Assembly: GCF_021917145.1 (NCBI RefSeq)
Contig: NC_061070.1
Coordinates: 12,921,390-12,985,389 of the forward strand
Direction of reading: 5' to 3'
Source: Hypomesus transpacificus
Lineage: Eukaryota > Chordata > Actinopteri > Osmeriformes > Osmeridae
DNA: 64,000 nucleotides
This document shows positions 50,049 to 60,800 of the stretch, in pieces. The notes under the pieces are model-generated. The model was not told where the DNA came from. It searched no databases and saw nothing but the letters and a program-made list of their open reading frames with translations. Positions within the stretch are counted from its first letter, which is position 1. Each line of letters starts with the position of its first letter. The translations under genes and the position numbers were made by a program.

Positions 50049-50929
50049 TGTTAGATGATTTTTGTATCAGATGGCAGGGCCAAGGAATGCAACACAATGG
50101 AAAAGGGCTAACTTTGTTTATTAGACGAGCTCGGATCACGAAACCAATCCACGACAGATAGGCTAACATGAGTGGGCAACCGGTTTCCCAAGACGTGCTT
50201 ATATACGTTAACTGGACATGTTTACATTAACATTTACATTTATGCATTTAGCAGACGCTTTTATCCAAAGCGACTTCCAAGAGAGAGCTTTACAAAAGAG
50301 CATGGGTCAGATCATAGATCATAACAACGAGGTAGTCCCAAACATTACAAGCAGCCAAAACATGAAGCATACATTGTGAAAAAACTAAACAAGTGCCAAA
50401 AGGGAAGACCCATAAGAGCATGCAGTTATACAAGTTACAAATTAAAACAACATGAACCACAAAAAGTGCAGGACTGTACCTGTAGAAGAACAATCAACAG
50501 TAAAATATTTCACAGCGAGTACAAGACTTAACTTCGTTATAACTAACCTACAAGAGCAACAAGTCACTCAATAAGAGTCATTGTGATCCTGGAGGAAACT
50601 AACATCGGGTCCAGCCAAGCATTCCTAAGTGCCGTTGTACTCCCGGAACAAGTGCGTCTTGGGCCTTTTCTTGAAGGTGTTCAAACATAAAATGCACAGA
50701 ATTGCTCCTTACAGGGTCTCAGTGATCAGTACATTGATACAGTAGAACAGACAAACAGGTGAATATATCTTAACTCATATAAGCCCTATTTGTGCATGTT
50801 TACTTCTTACTGTCTCCTAAGAGTCTGGACCGGGTGCGTTCCATGTCTATACTCGCTCAGTGAGGGTCCTCACTGTATGACCTCTTGACCTCACGAAGAC
50901 CCAAGCTTCATGTACATAGAAAATCTGCC
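50049..50929. mobile_element. 881-bp insertion in block B, unclassified, probably composite
   Basis: Block C runs straight through CAGCTATGGAG at the matching place, whereas block B has CAGCTAT, then 881 bp, then CTATGGAG. This leaves CTAT as a 4-bp duplication at the edges. Inside, starting near 50234, is the widespread teleost repeat containing GCAGACGCTTTTATCCAAAG. The outer parts do not resemble it and may belong to an older element into which it inserted. I cannot name the family. Confidence 0.7.
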
Positions 50930-51049
50930 CTATGGAGTACGTTTCCTAGTAAAAAAAAAACCTGTTGCACAGTTGTCACAACGCCTGCTCTCCTTGTTAG
51001 TCCCAATCAGATGGATTCCCTCTCTGTTGTCTCCGGTCCTAAATTCCCC

Positions 51050-52069
51050 TCACCCATTGCTGATCACGCTGCCTCTTCGGCTCAGCCTCATATCCACCAG
51101 GCCCAGGCGGTTGATAGAGCTCCTCAGGCTGTTGCGGAACATGGAGCTTGAGAAGCAGTAAATGATAGGGTCCAGGGCACTGTTCATGTAGGTGAACCCA
51201 ATACATAACATAAAAACCTCAGCAGTCAATTGTTTGGTTGCACAGTCAGCACTGACCGCCCTTACAGCCATCCCCGCCAGTCCTGTGGCGATTCCCGGCA
51301 TGAAGCAGATGACAAATACGAGTACTATCACAAGCACCACGTGCACAGCCCTTCGCACCTTCTTCTTCCGGTCCAGCTGGCGTTGACGGAGGATCCAGGC
51401 AATCCTGGCCGAGCAGAAAAGCAGGAGCAGCAAGGGGAAGACAAACTCCCCGATGTACACCACGTAGTGCACGATGATTGCTGGAGGAATAGCCTCGTGG
51501 GGGTTGAAGCTCCGACACAGGAATTGGTCTTGGTACTTATAGAGCAGTTTAGTGGCCAGCAGTGGGATTCTGAGGGAGATCACAACTATCCAGATCCCCA
51601 CCGCCACCCACTTTGCCTGAGTGGATGTCATATGGTTGATGCGTTGGTGTGGGTGAACCACCTTAAAGTAGCGATCCATCGCTACGGCTGTCATGAAGGC
51701 GATGCTACCTGAGCGGTTGACTGCTAGCATGAAGAGGTTGATGCGACACCAGGTGTCACCAAAGACCCAGTTTTCACTACGGATATGGTTGTCGATGCGG
51801 AAAGGCACACTGATGAGAAGCAGGAAGTCTGCCAGGACCAGGTTGAACAGGAACAGTGTATTGGGCCTCCAGACCTTCAGACGGCAAATGAAGATCCACA
51901 AAGCTATCAGATTGCCAGGCAGGCCCACTAGCATCTCTATGATCAGAACTGGAGGCAGAACCCTAACCAACAAGTTCTGGGTGTTAGGACAGTTTGAGGA
52001 TCTGTTGTCTGCTCCTGTAGAGTCATTTATCACTGCAGTCACAGCAGCCATTGTAGCCATTGCAGCCAT
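51050..52069 (-). CDS. oxer1: OXER1/HCAR-family G-protein-coupled receptor, copy B
   Basis: A 339-aa single-exon receptor clearly paralogous to copies A and C and the most diverged of the three. It differs at the N-terminus (two extra residues around SSNCPNTQN), the end of TM2 and first loop (NHIRSEN instead of NLFRGEN), the second loop (LLYKYQDQFLCRSFNPHEA) and the third loop (LDRKKKVRRAV). The receptor hallmarks are kept: the TM3 Arg in FMLAVNRSGS, DRY followed by FKVVHPHQ, CFMPG and DPIIY. Sequons NDS and NRS lie near the N-terminus. No stop or frameshift is present, so it is probably functional. The ligand may differ from A and C because most changes fall in or next to the extracellular loops. 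Confidence 0.85.
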   Translation of the reverse strand: MAAMATMAAVTAVINDSTGADNRSSNCPNTQNLLVRVLPPVLIIEMLVGLPGNLIALWIFICRLKVWRPNTLFLFNLVLADFLLLISVPFRIDNHIRSENWVFGDTWCRINLFMLAVNRSGSIAFMTAVAMDRYFKVVHPHQRINHMTSTQAKWVAVGIWIVVISLRIPLLATKLLYKYQDQFLCRSFNPHEAIPPAIIVHYVVYIGEFVFPLLLLLFCSARIAWILRQRQLDRKKKVRRAVHVVLVIVLVFVICFMPGIATGLAGMAVRAVSADCATKQLTAEVFMLCIGFTYMNSALDPIIYCFSSSMFRNSLRSSINRLGLVDMRLSRRGSVISNG

Positions 52070-52138
52070 TGTGTGATGGAAGTCTGTACTCCGGCTTTCT
52101 GAAAATGAATGCTTTCTCTTGCGCTGTCCACCTCCTCC

Positions 52139-52146
52139 TTTTTATG
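52139..52146 (-). promoter_or_regulatory. TATA-like box of receptor copy B
   Basis: The minus strand reads CATAAAAAGG about 73 bp upstream of the start codon, the same arrangement as in copy A. The assignment rests on motif and conservation between copies. Confidence 0.4.
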
Positions 52147-52592
52147 ATGCCTTAAGTGTCACAGATTACATGCAAAGGGTTAGGGGTAGGGTTAGGGTTG
52201 GCCTGTTTTGAAATTATTTACAGTTTTTGTGTTAAATTCTAAATGATTCCAGGTTACACTCTTTATAAGTTCCTCTATTAGTAAGGTTGTGTAAAAGCAT
52301 ACTACAGCAATTCAGTCTGAGAAAAAACATACCTCCTGTATTTCATATTGTGTTAGTAAGCCCATAAGCCCGAGTTAAACACACTCCCAGAACTTTTCTA
52401 ATAAAACCTGCCTGCTTATGTGTAGAGATGACATGAAATGTGATATATTGTAGTTTCACGTACATAAACGTAACCTCTCAAATTAAATTATATTCACAGG
52501 TTTGATGTCACACATATCACCCAGGTTTTACCCTTGCATATTAGACTCAAAGCTGACCTGATCCGAGTAACATTTCATAATTTAAAATAATC

Positions 52593-53719
52593 GGTAACAC
52601 TTGGTCCGTTTTTAACTAGTAGCTTTTCAGGAAGTAACAGGTAGTACTACATTAACACCGAATTTAATACTATTAACTAATATGGAACCAAGACTAATTA
52701 AGCACATTCTTCTGTGGTGTGATGAACTTAAAACTAATTTTCCATTCCACTTTACAGGTTTTTTAACACCAAATTTAACACAGAATTTAATAATATTAAC
52801 TAAGATTAACTTAGCAGTAAGTAATAAATAATTTACTACAAAGGTAGTTCCTTGGTATGTATTTGATTATTACTAAATACATATGTCCCCATTGAGAACT
52901 ACTTGTGAACTATGACCAATTAGGAAAGAATGACCAATTAATTACTCATCACAAAAGTAACATGTCTAAAAATAACAATTAGTTTTTTTTACTCTTAATA
53001 CTGTCTTAACATTTCAGAAGTTTGTGCCTCAAATGGGTTCTTTGTGGAAATCAGTTTATGAATATTATAATTCCCCAAATTCGTTAACTACAGGTTGAAA
53101 TTGTGACTACTCTTACCAAAGGATGGACGTATGTTCTCTGTTTGTTTCAAACTTAACCATGGAATAATACAAATAATGATAATTTGTTTAACATTTATAA
53201 TAATAAGAAAGTGATGCTGAGATGCTCATGATTGAGAATTTTGTGAAATTAGGCTATTAGAGAAAATCTGCAGACTTCTCTGCTTGAGACTGGGGGTGGG
53301 GGGGGGGGCGTATCGCTTGAAGGAGCTGAATCTCCGCCCCCTCGAATTTATTGAATTGAGAAACAAAAGCAACACTAGCTAAATCAATTGCAGGTATCAG
53401 AACAGACCTACCGGCTGTCTCTGAATGTTTTATGTATTAATTACTTTGTCTCTGCATCCTACTAGCGGAGTAACAGGCTCCGCCAATACAAAACCTGAGC
53501 TGAAATCGGAAGAGAAACTGTTCAACAGTCTAACTCCACATTTTTGTGCGACAAAAGTTTTCGCGCTTTGCACATCAGGAACTCATTTCACACGTATATA
53601 ATCTACTGAGAAGCAAATCATGGAATTTTTCTTACAGGATCTTTAATGTAGTAGGCTACCACCTATTACTTCCTGCATAGCTACTCGTTAACAACAGACC
53701 ATTATTGTCAAGTGTTACC
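52593..53719. mobile_element. Non-autonomous inverted-repeat DNA element in block B
   Basis: The 1,127-bp segment begins GGTAACACTTG and ends CAAGTGTTACC. The inverted similarity continues inward for about 70-80 bp, sharing GAGTAGCT-like and GCAGGAAGTAA blocks with small gaps. Block A has an uninterrupted sequence at this site (CATTTCATAACATCTAAACA). Flanking bases AAATAATC and AACAAATC agree at six of eight positions, which may be a worn 8-bp target duplication as made by hAT elements. It has no long open frame, so it would depend on a transposase elsewhere. Confidence 0.8.
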
Positions 53720-54794
53720 AACAAATCTAAACAGGCTCATTTAATTAATCTGGAAATATATATTTTACTCACCATTTGAGTTGATGTGCTTAGTTCAAGG
53801 TGAAGATTGCTCTAATGAAGGTGACCTTTCTAATAAGTGTCTCAAGATGTCAAGAGACCTTTGCTAATGCTGTCTACTAGTTTGTGTCTACTCTCCTTAG
53901 GCTTCAATGTTGGCTATGGGCAGAGTGTTTTACAACAGTAAGTTTAAAGTCTGGCTCCTTATTTTTAGGGCAGGCGGGGTGCGAGGTACGTCATCATGGT
54001 TTTGAGCCATGAAAATGATAATAAAATGGAAACTTGCATTGCACAGTATGGTGTGTTTCATTTATTTATACATTCACATTGGCATGTATTTTAAAAACAC
54101 AATCTCAAAGCACTTAAACTATTACAGATATGTTTTAATCCATAAAATAAAAAGAAATATGATCATACTATCAAGCAAAGTATAAAACATTGTGAAAAAA
54201 GGCAATTTTCAATGTCTTCTTTCTGAAAGGAATGTGGACTCATTCCAATGAAATAAAACTTTTCGATAACAGGATTCTCTGGTATGTCACAACAATGTGG
54301 TATTCCACAAAACGACAAAAGGCTTCAAAACACAGCTGCAGCGACACATACCTTGCCACGCCCCCCCAAAAACTGCATTTGTCATAGCGCAAACCACCCA
54401 TATACACAGAGCCGTCGCAGGGGGGGTGCAGGGCCCTGCTTATTGACATACACAGTGACCATCTCCTTCTTCCTCCTCGCACTCTCACAGGGCGTGCACT
54501 AACGCCCTGTGGCTTAACGTAAATCCTGAATGAAAAAATATACAAGATTTTTTGACAAACGTTAATTTCATTTAGAGCACATCGAGTCAAAAACAGGAGT
54601 AAAAAAAATATTGAAAGTAGAAAAAAAACTTGCTCGCAAACCAGGCAGGCGCGAGGCCCCCAGTAGCCCGAGACCCTGCGGTCGCACTGGCACAACCCAT
54701 GCGACGGTTCTGCATATACAGCTATGGAGTATGTCTCCTAGTTAGTCCCAATCAGATGGATTCCCTATCTGTTGTCTCTGCTCCTAAATTCCCC

Positions 54795-55808
54795 TCACCC
54801 ATCGCTGGTCATGCTGCCTTTTCGGCTCAACCTCATATCCACCAGGCCTAGGCGGTTGATGGAGCTCTTCAGGCTGTTGCGGAACATGGAGCTTGAGAAG
54901 CAGTAAATGATAGGGTCCAGGGCACTGTTCATGTAGGTGAACCCAATAGACAGGCTAAAAAGCTCGGCAGCCAAATGCTTGGACGCACAGTCAGCATCGA
55001 CCGCCTTTAAAGCCATCACAGCCAATCCTGTGGCGATTCCCGGCATGAAGCAGGTGACAAATACGAGTACTATCACGAGCACCACGCGCACGGACCTTCG
55101 CACTTTTTTCTCCCGGTCCAGCTGGCGTTGGCGGAGGATGCAAGCAATCCTGGCCGAGCAGAAAAGCAGGAGCAGCATGGGGAAGAAGAACTCCCCGATG
55201 AACACCACGTAGTGCAGGATGATCGCTGGAGGAAAGACATCGTAGTGGTTGAAGCTCCGACAAAAGAAATTGCCTTTGTGCTCCTGGAGTAGGTTAGTGG
55301 CCAGCAGTGGGATTCTGAGGGAGATCACAACTATCCAGATCCCCACCGCCACCCACTTTGCCTGAGTGGATGTCATATGGTTGATGCGGTGGTGTGGGTG
55401 AACCACCTTAAAGTAGCGATCCATCGCTACGGCCGTCATGAAGGCGATGCTACCTGAGCGGTTGACTGCTAGCATGAAGAGGTTGACGCGACACCAGGTG
55501 TCACCAAAGACCCAGTTTTCCCCACGGAAAAGGTTGTCGATGCGGAAAGGCACACTGATGAGAAGCAGGAAGTCTGCCAGGACCAGGTTGAACAGGAACA
55601 GTGTATTGGGCCTCCAGACCTTCAGACGGCAACTGAAGATCCACAAAGCTATCAGATTGCCAGGCAGGCCCACTAGCATCTCTATGATAAGAACTGGAGG
55701 CAGAACTTTCACCACCAAGTTCTGGCGGGTAATGCAGGATCTGTTGTCTGCTCCTGTAGAGTTATTTATCACTGCAGTCACAGCAGCCATGGTAGCCATT
55801 GCAGCCAT
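54795..55808 (-). CDS. oxer1: OXER1/HCAR-family G-protein-coupled receptor, copy C
   Basis: A 337-aa single-exon receptor nearly identical to copy A in its first half. The stretch 55284-55679 matches 46116-46511 of copy A without a difference. The second half differs more, chiefly in the second loop (LLQEHKGNFFCRSFNHYDV) and third loop. TM3 Arg117, DRY (130-132), CFMPG and DPIIY are kept and the frame is intact. Its upstream region has lost 36 bp relative to A, bringing the TATA-like box to about 36 bp from the ATG, so initiation at Met4 or Met7 (MAAMATM) is possible. Family and ligand uncertainty are as for copy A. Confidence 0.85.
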   Translation of the reverse strand: MAAMATMAAVTAVINNSTGADNRSCITRQNLVVKVLPPVLIIEMLVGLPGNLIALWIFSCRLKVWRPNTLFLFNLVLADFLLLISVPFRIDNLFRGENWVFGDTWCRVNLFMLAVNRSGSIAFMTAVAMDRYFKVVHPHHRINHMTSTQAKWVAVGIWIVVISLRIPLLATNLLQEHKGNFFCRSFNHYDVFPPAIILHYVVFIGEFFFPMLLLLFCSARIACILRQRQLDREKKVRRSVRVVLVIVLVFVTCFMPGIATGLAVMALKAVDADCASKHLAAELFSLSIGFTYMNSALDPIIYCFSSSMFRNSLKSSINRLGLVDMRLSRKGSMTSDG

Positions 55809-55841
55809 TGTATGATGTCTCTTGCGCTGTTCACCTCCTCC

Positions 55842-55849
55842 TTTTTATG
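55842..55849 (-). promoter_or_regulatory. TATA-like box of receptor copy C, unusually close to ATG
   Basis: The motif CATAAAAAGG is conserved with A and B, but here it lies only about 36 bp upstream of the start codon because of a 36-bp deletion. If used at normal spacing, the leader would be only a few bases long. Confidence 0.4.
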
Positions 55850-56108
55850 ATGCCTTAATTGTCACAAATTACATACAAAGGGTTAGGGGTAGGGTTAGGG
55901 TTGGCCTGTTTTGAAATTATTTTCAGTTTTTGTGTTAAATTCTAAATGATTACAGGTTACACTCTTTAGAAGTTCCTCTATTAGTAAGGTCGCATAAAAA
56001 CGAATTACAGCAATTCAGTCTGAGAAAACACATATACCTGCCTGCTTATGTGTAGAGATTACATGAAATGTGAGAAATTGTATTTTCACATACATATGAT
56101 TAACCTCT

Positions 56109-56556
56109 TGTCATACCCTCTGCCCCCTAGTGGCGGGTTGTTGTTTGTGTTTCCCGGTTGTGGGTGTGGCCATGGTCTCCAGTCCCAATTACCCACCCAC
56201 TCTGCCTCAGTCTCCACACCTGTCTCCCATCAACTCATCAGCCCTGCAGTTTATCAACCCTGGTTTTCACATCATTCATCTCCGATAATAGTTTCGTCGA
56301 CCCTTGGTGTTATACTCCCGGTCACAGTAAGACCAGTATGTTTTGTGTGACATTTCTTTACTGACTTTTTGCATGTGCCTCCAGGATCACCAACCTTGCC
56401 TCCCAGCCAGACCCCGCACTGCTTACCCTGCCGTCCTGTCTGCTTTCCATCACCATCATTTCCCTCTGCACTTACCCCAACATTAAACCCCTCTGGACCA
56501 TCCCTCCGTTTTCTCGTGTCTGTGTTGTGCACTTGGGTCCACAATCACCCGTAACA
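56109..56556 (+). mobile_element. Solo LTR with 5-bp target duplication
   Basis: The 448-bp element begins TGTCATACCC and ends CACCCGTAACA, the TG...CA form of an LTR. It is flanked on both sides by CCTCT, a 5-bp target duplication. Blocks A and B have a single CCTCT at this place, which proves the insertion. The start and the CTTGGGTCC near the 3' end resemble Gypsy-type LTRs of fish. An ATTAAA near 56483 may be the polyadenylation signal. No internal retroelement genes or second LTR are present, so recombination between LTRs has removed the body. Confidence 0.88.
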
Positions 56557-57134
56557 CCTCTCTAATTCAATTATATTCACAGGTTTAATGTCACACATAT
56601 CACCCAGGTTCTACCCTTGCATATTAAACTCAAAGCTGGCCTGATGCAAGTAACAATTAATAACTATAAGTAAAATAAAAACAGACTCATTAATAAATCT
56701 GGAAATATATATACATTTTTACTCACCATTTAAGTTGCACATGTGCTTAGTTCAATGTGATGATTGTTCTAATGAAGGTGACCTTTTCTAATAAGTGTCT
56801 CAAGATGTCAAGATTCCTTTGCCAATGCTGTCTACTAGTTTGTGTCTACTCTCTTTGGGCTTCAATGTTGGTTATGGGCAGAGTGTCTTACAACAGTTAG
56901 TTTAAAGCCTGGCTTCTTTTTAGGGCAAGCGAGGTGAGAGTGACTTCATCAAAGGAAGCAGCATGTTAGTCAATTCTGGAAGATTTGGCAAACCAAACCA
57001 CTTATTTCACACTTCATCTGTATCGGAAATCCAATGAACCATCCGTAGGCACGTCATTGGGCAATTGTGCAAGAGGAAAATCAAGATGAAAAAAACAAAG
57101 ACTGAAACAGTGAGCCGTGAAGTTTCAGACATCA

Positions 57135-57851
57135 TGTCAGACATCATGACTAGTCGGAACATGAAGGGATGTCTCACTTACAGTATATTCCCTCAAAGTG
57201 TAACAACACGTTACCAGAGTGTGAGTTCCAAGGTATCCACGTTGCCTTCTGTAGAATCACTACCAGTCATAAAGCCACAAAAGGTTGGTTAAAAACCACC
57301 AAAGAGATGTCACATCATGAAATACACATATTTTATTGATCTTATAGGCTAGGAGTTCCTAGGTGGGTGAGGCTAATGGTATCAAATGAATGTCACAAAA
57401 ACACACTAATGACACAAAACCATAGCCATGGATGTAAGCGCAGGATGTATAATGTGTGAAATCCAACTTCCTAATTTCATCACCAACAGCCTTGTGGATG
57501 TACAATATCTGCTAAGTATACAATAAACATCTAATTATGACATACAAACAGTATATATTATTTGTTAATATTTCCAGCAACATAGAAATTATTGGAATTT
57601 AGCGTATATTAGTTTAGTGTTTACATGTAGTTTAGTCACTGCATCAAATGTGGATATTGTACACTTGTTTTTGTATTTTGTAAGGTCCGTTTTTACAAAC
57701 ACTTGTGTTCTGCAATAATTGTAGTCATGTGGAAACGTATTCCCTTTTTATTTGACTCTCCCATCATGCAGTGTGTAGTCATTCTCAGGGTTATCTTGGT
57801 TGCATGTGGAACCCTAAATTAATCGTACGTGTGGTGTGCAGGTTTCAGTGG
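57135..57851. other. Spacer between receptor array and haao 3' end
   Basis: No gene was recognised. The part next to 57852 is the haao 3' untranslated region with its polyadenylation signal. Confidence 0.6.
57747..57752 (-). promoter_or_regulatory. Polyadenylation signal AATAAA for haao
   Basis: AATAAA on the minus strand lies about 100 bp beyond the haao stop codon, at a typical distance for a short 3' untranslated region. Confidence 0.55.
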
Positions 57852-60800
57852 TCATGGTCGTTTTCTTTCAGGGTTCTGAATCACCAACAGAGAAACCGTC
57901 CCCTCCCCCCTCGTCCACTGACACCTACAGGAAGCAAGCACAAACCAGCAGTGGTGCATTTCTTTAGAATCACAGATCATTTCAAAACTGAAGATTCACC
58001 TCATTTCAACATTTATACTGAAGTTGTGTTGGTGTCCATGTTGCAGCTGTGTTGAAATTCCTTTTGTGACATTCTTTACTAGAGTACCCTCTGAGCACCG
58101 CCATGCCCTGCTTTATTCCCATCTCTTTCTCTTTATTTGTGTGGTCATCCTTCTTTTCCCACTCACTGGCTCAGTCCTGGGATGAGCAGACTGTCTCCTG
58201 CAGAAAGAGGGTACTCCTGTTTGTCCATAGTTACATGAGAGGAGCCTTCCTGAGAGAGCAAGATAGAGAGAGAAGGAGAGTGAGAGAGAGAGAAAGAAAG
58301 AGATAGAGGGGGGGAAAGAAGAAAAGGAGGGAGAGAACAGAGAGACGGCAGAAGATAAGTGTATGTGTGTGTGTACAAACGATCATAGCAAGGGAGCAAC
58401 GATACACATCATCAAAAAGAGACAAAGTGCATCAACCAGTCAGTGTATAGTGAGTGGAAGACAACGGTGATGGAAATTGCGAGGTAGAGTGGAGTGGTGA
58501 GCAGAAGACCTACCAGCTGCCATAGCCACACATCACTCTCTCTTCTGCTCATCTCAGTCTGGCCAGGACCGTATAGCATAGTCTATCACAGACAGACACA
58601 ACCACTAACATCATCATTTGTCATTAATCATATTACTATCAACATCTTTGTCATCATCATAATCGTTGCAATTATACATTTTTTATTGTCTTTTCTGTTT
58701 ATTTAATACATCGCTATGATTGTCGGATGATCTAACATGGTTGGTTAGGTTAAATCATGTGAGGCCACCTCCGTCTCAAACTGGGCACCGAACATGTCGA
58801 TGGGACGGCCCGTGGTCAGGGAGGGGCGCTGTTTGTCCACCCAGTCCTTGAAGCAGAAGGGGGTCATCACATTCATGGTGTTCAGCTGGAAAGGAGGCTG
58901 TCTGAAGACTTCAGCTATACAGACATAGACAGCCATTAACACTTGTAGACAGTATTAACATTAAGTTACCCTCAGTAGCACTTCATGTGTGAATAGGGCA
59001 AACCTGTGAACGCTTGTGGTCCTGTGCAGCGGTGTGTGGATGACTTAAATAAGAACTACTGTATTGTATTGCTATAGCACAGAACACATTAATGATTCAC
59101 CTGGATTTGGCTTTCCTGTCCTGTGTTGTTCAGAGGACATAAACCTGAGAAAAATACATTAAGTTCAGGTTAAATTATCTCTCTCTTTCTTTCTCGATAC
59201 TGTAGATACAATACTGTATTTATAAGCAGAGAGACACAACATGTCTCACTCTTTAATAACAGGCACCAGCTGGGTCCCCAGGTTTTCGCAGTAGAACCAC
59301 CGCTCAAATAAGATGTCTGTCGAGTTCTCCACGTAGTACCTAGAAGCACAACCACACAGGACATACCAGGTTCATCCTCCACCTTGTGGATACATTTTCC
59401 AGAGCCTGACACAATCAGGCTTTCTCTACCCACATTTCTCGCTAAAACTCTCATTCTGTCCTCTCTCCCCCTCTTCCCTCTCTTCATCTCCCTTGAAGGA
59501 AAGACAAGAAAAATGTGGAAAAAATGAAAGGTGCCATGAGTGTATGTGTGAGTGAAGAAGTATAATGAGTCACATCAAGCTGGCTCTGGAGGAAGGAGGT
59601 ACCTCAGGCAGTCAGTCTCCGTCAGAAGCCTCCTTCTCTCAACCACTAAGCCCACGGTGTTGGCCTGTCTCTGGGGGGAGTGGGGGATCCTGGCTGGCAA
59701 CAGAAACATCTAAACACCACATGGAGACCCATGTCAACATTTGAAATATCAAACATCAGTACACTCTTTACAGAGGTTGCTTCAAGGTTTGCACTTGGTA
59801 AAGTCTGATTTATATTAAGTAGATGGAAAATAGAAAGTCCTTGTAGTTTTTCTCAGTGGTGCAGCAGATGTAGTTTGGGGTACATTTATAAGGTTGCTCA
59901 CCTCTCCTTCACGGATATGAATATCCTTGTGTTTGCCATTCTCTACCACCTTCAGACACATGTCCCCTTTCACCTGAAAAAAGAGCTTCACAAGAAAAGG
60001 AAAACATGATTAAACATGACGAGTATCAGCAGCAATTTCATATCTTCTAAATTCAGCTCAGTTAACCTGTACATTTTCACAAATTCACTGCTCCAGTTGT
60101 TCCCTCAGTTAATTAGTGGCCCACAGGGTCACGCAACAAACATACTTATGCTCACCTCTAGTGGTCAGATTGTGTATTTTAACTGGAAAAAATACAGGTT
60201 CACAATACTACCCTATCTCAACAACAGATGATAACTTTTCAACATAATGTACATTTTGAAAATATGAAAGTATAGTCAAAATAGGTTATAATACAATCAT
60301 GATTTGTGTTGACATACAGTTAGCAATGTTTTGAGCTCAGAGCTGGAAGATCTGAGGGAGATACCAGGCAGATGACCTCTTATCTTTGCATACAGTCAAC
60401 TGAGTAAAGACGGTAGCTAGAGTACATAGGGATGACCTTGAGGTGATTTTGTAACAGTATTGTGTCATTTGCCCCCATGATGGTAGGAGAAGAGTCTGAT
60501 TTGATTTGAAAGGGTCAAACATTAAAGCTAAGAAAGGTGTGGCCAGTGTTGAATTGCGTTAAAATGCACTTGATACTGTGAGATTAACATAGCTAGGCTG
60601 GGTTAAGAAGTTTTTATTTTCAGATAGACACAAACATTTTCTACAGTGGTTTTTTCTCACCTCCTCTCCTTCCTCGACGTGGTAGTCCTTTCTAGTATTG
60701 GGACCACCAACAAACATGATGTTCAACTGGTGAAAATGCCTGTGAGAAACAGAAAACTCTTCATGTGCATTGTTCTCCTATCCTATGATGAGATTGGATT

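Larger units (their letters stand above)
48656..53990 (-). repeat. Duplication block B (receptor B plus flanks)
   Basis: Similarity to block A begins at GAGTGTCAACCAGAACTC and runs through the receptor to the 5' flank, ending near 53990 where the 3' flank of block C starts directly. Block B is the longest because it holds an 881-bp and a 1,127-bp insertion absent from the other blocks. Confidence 0.85.
53997..57134 (-). repeat. Duplication block C (receptor C plus flanks)
   Basis: Block C starts directly against block B at TTTTGAGCCATGAAAATG, lacking the first part of the 3' flank seen in A and B. It ends with the same 5' flank limit as block A (CAGACATCATG). It contains a solo LTR absent from A and B. 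Confidence 0.85.
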
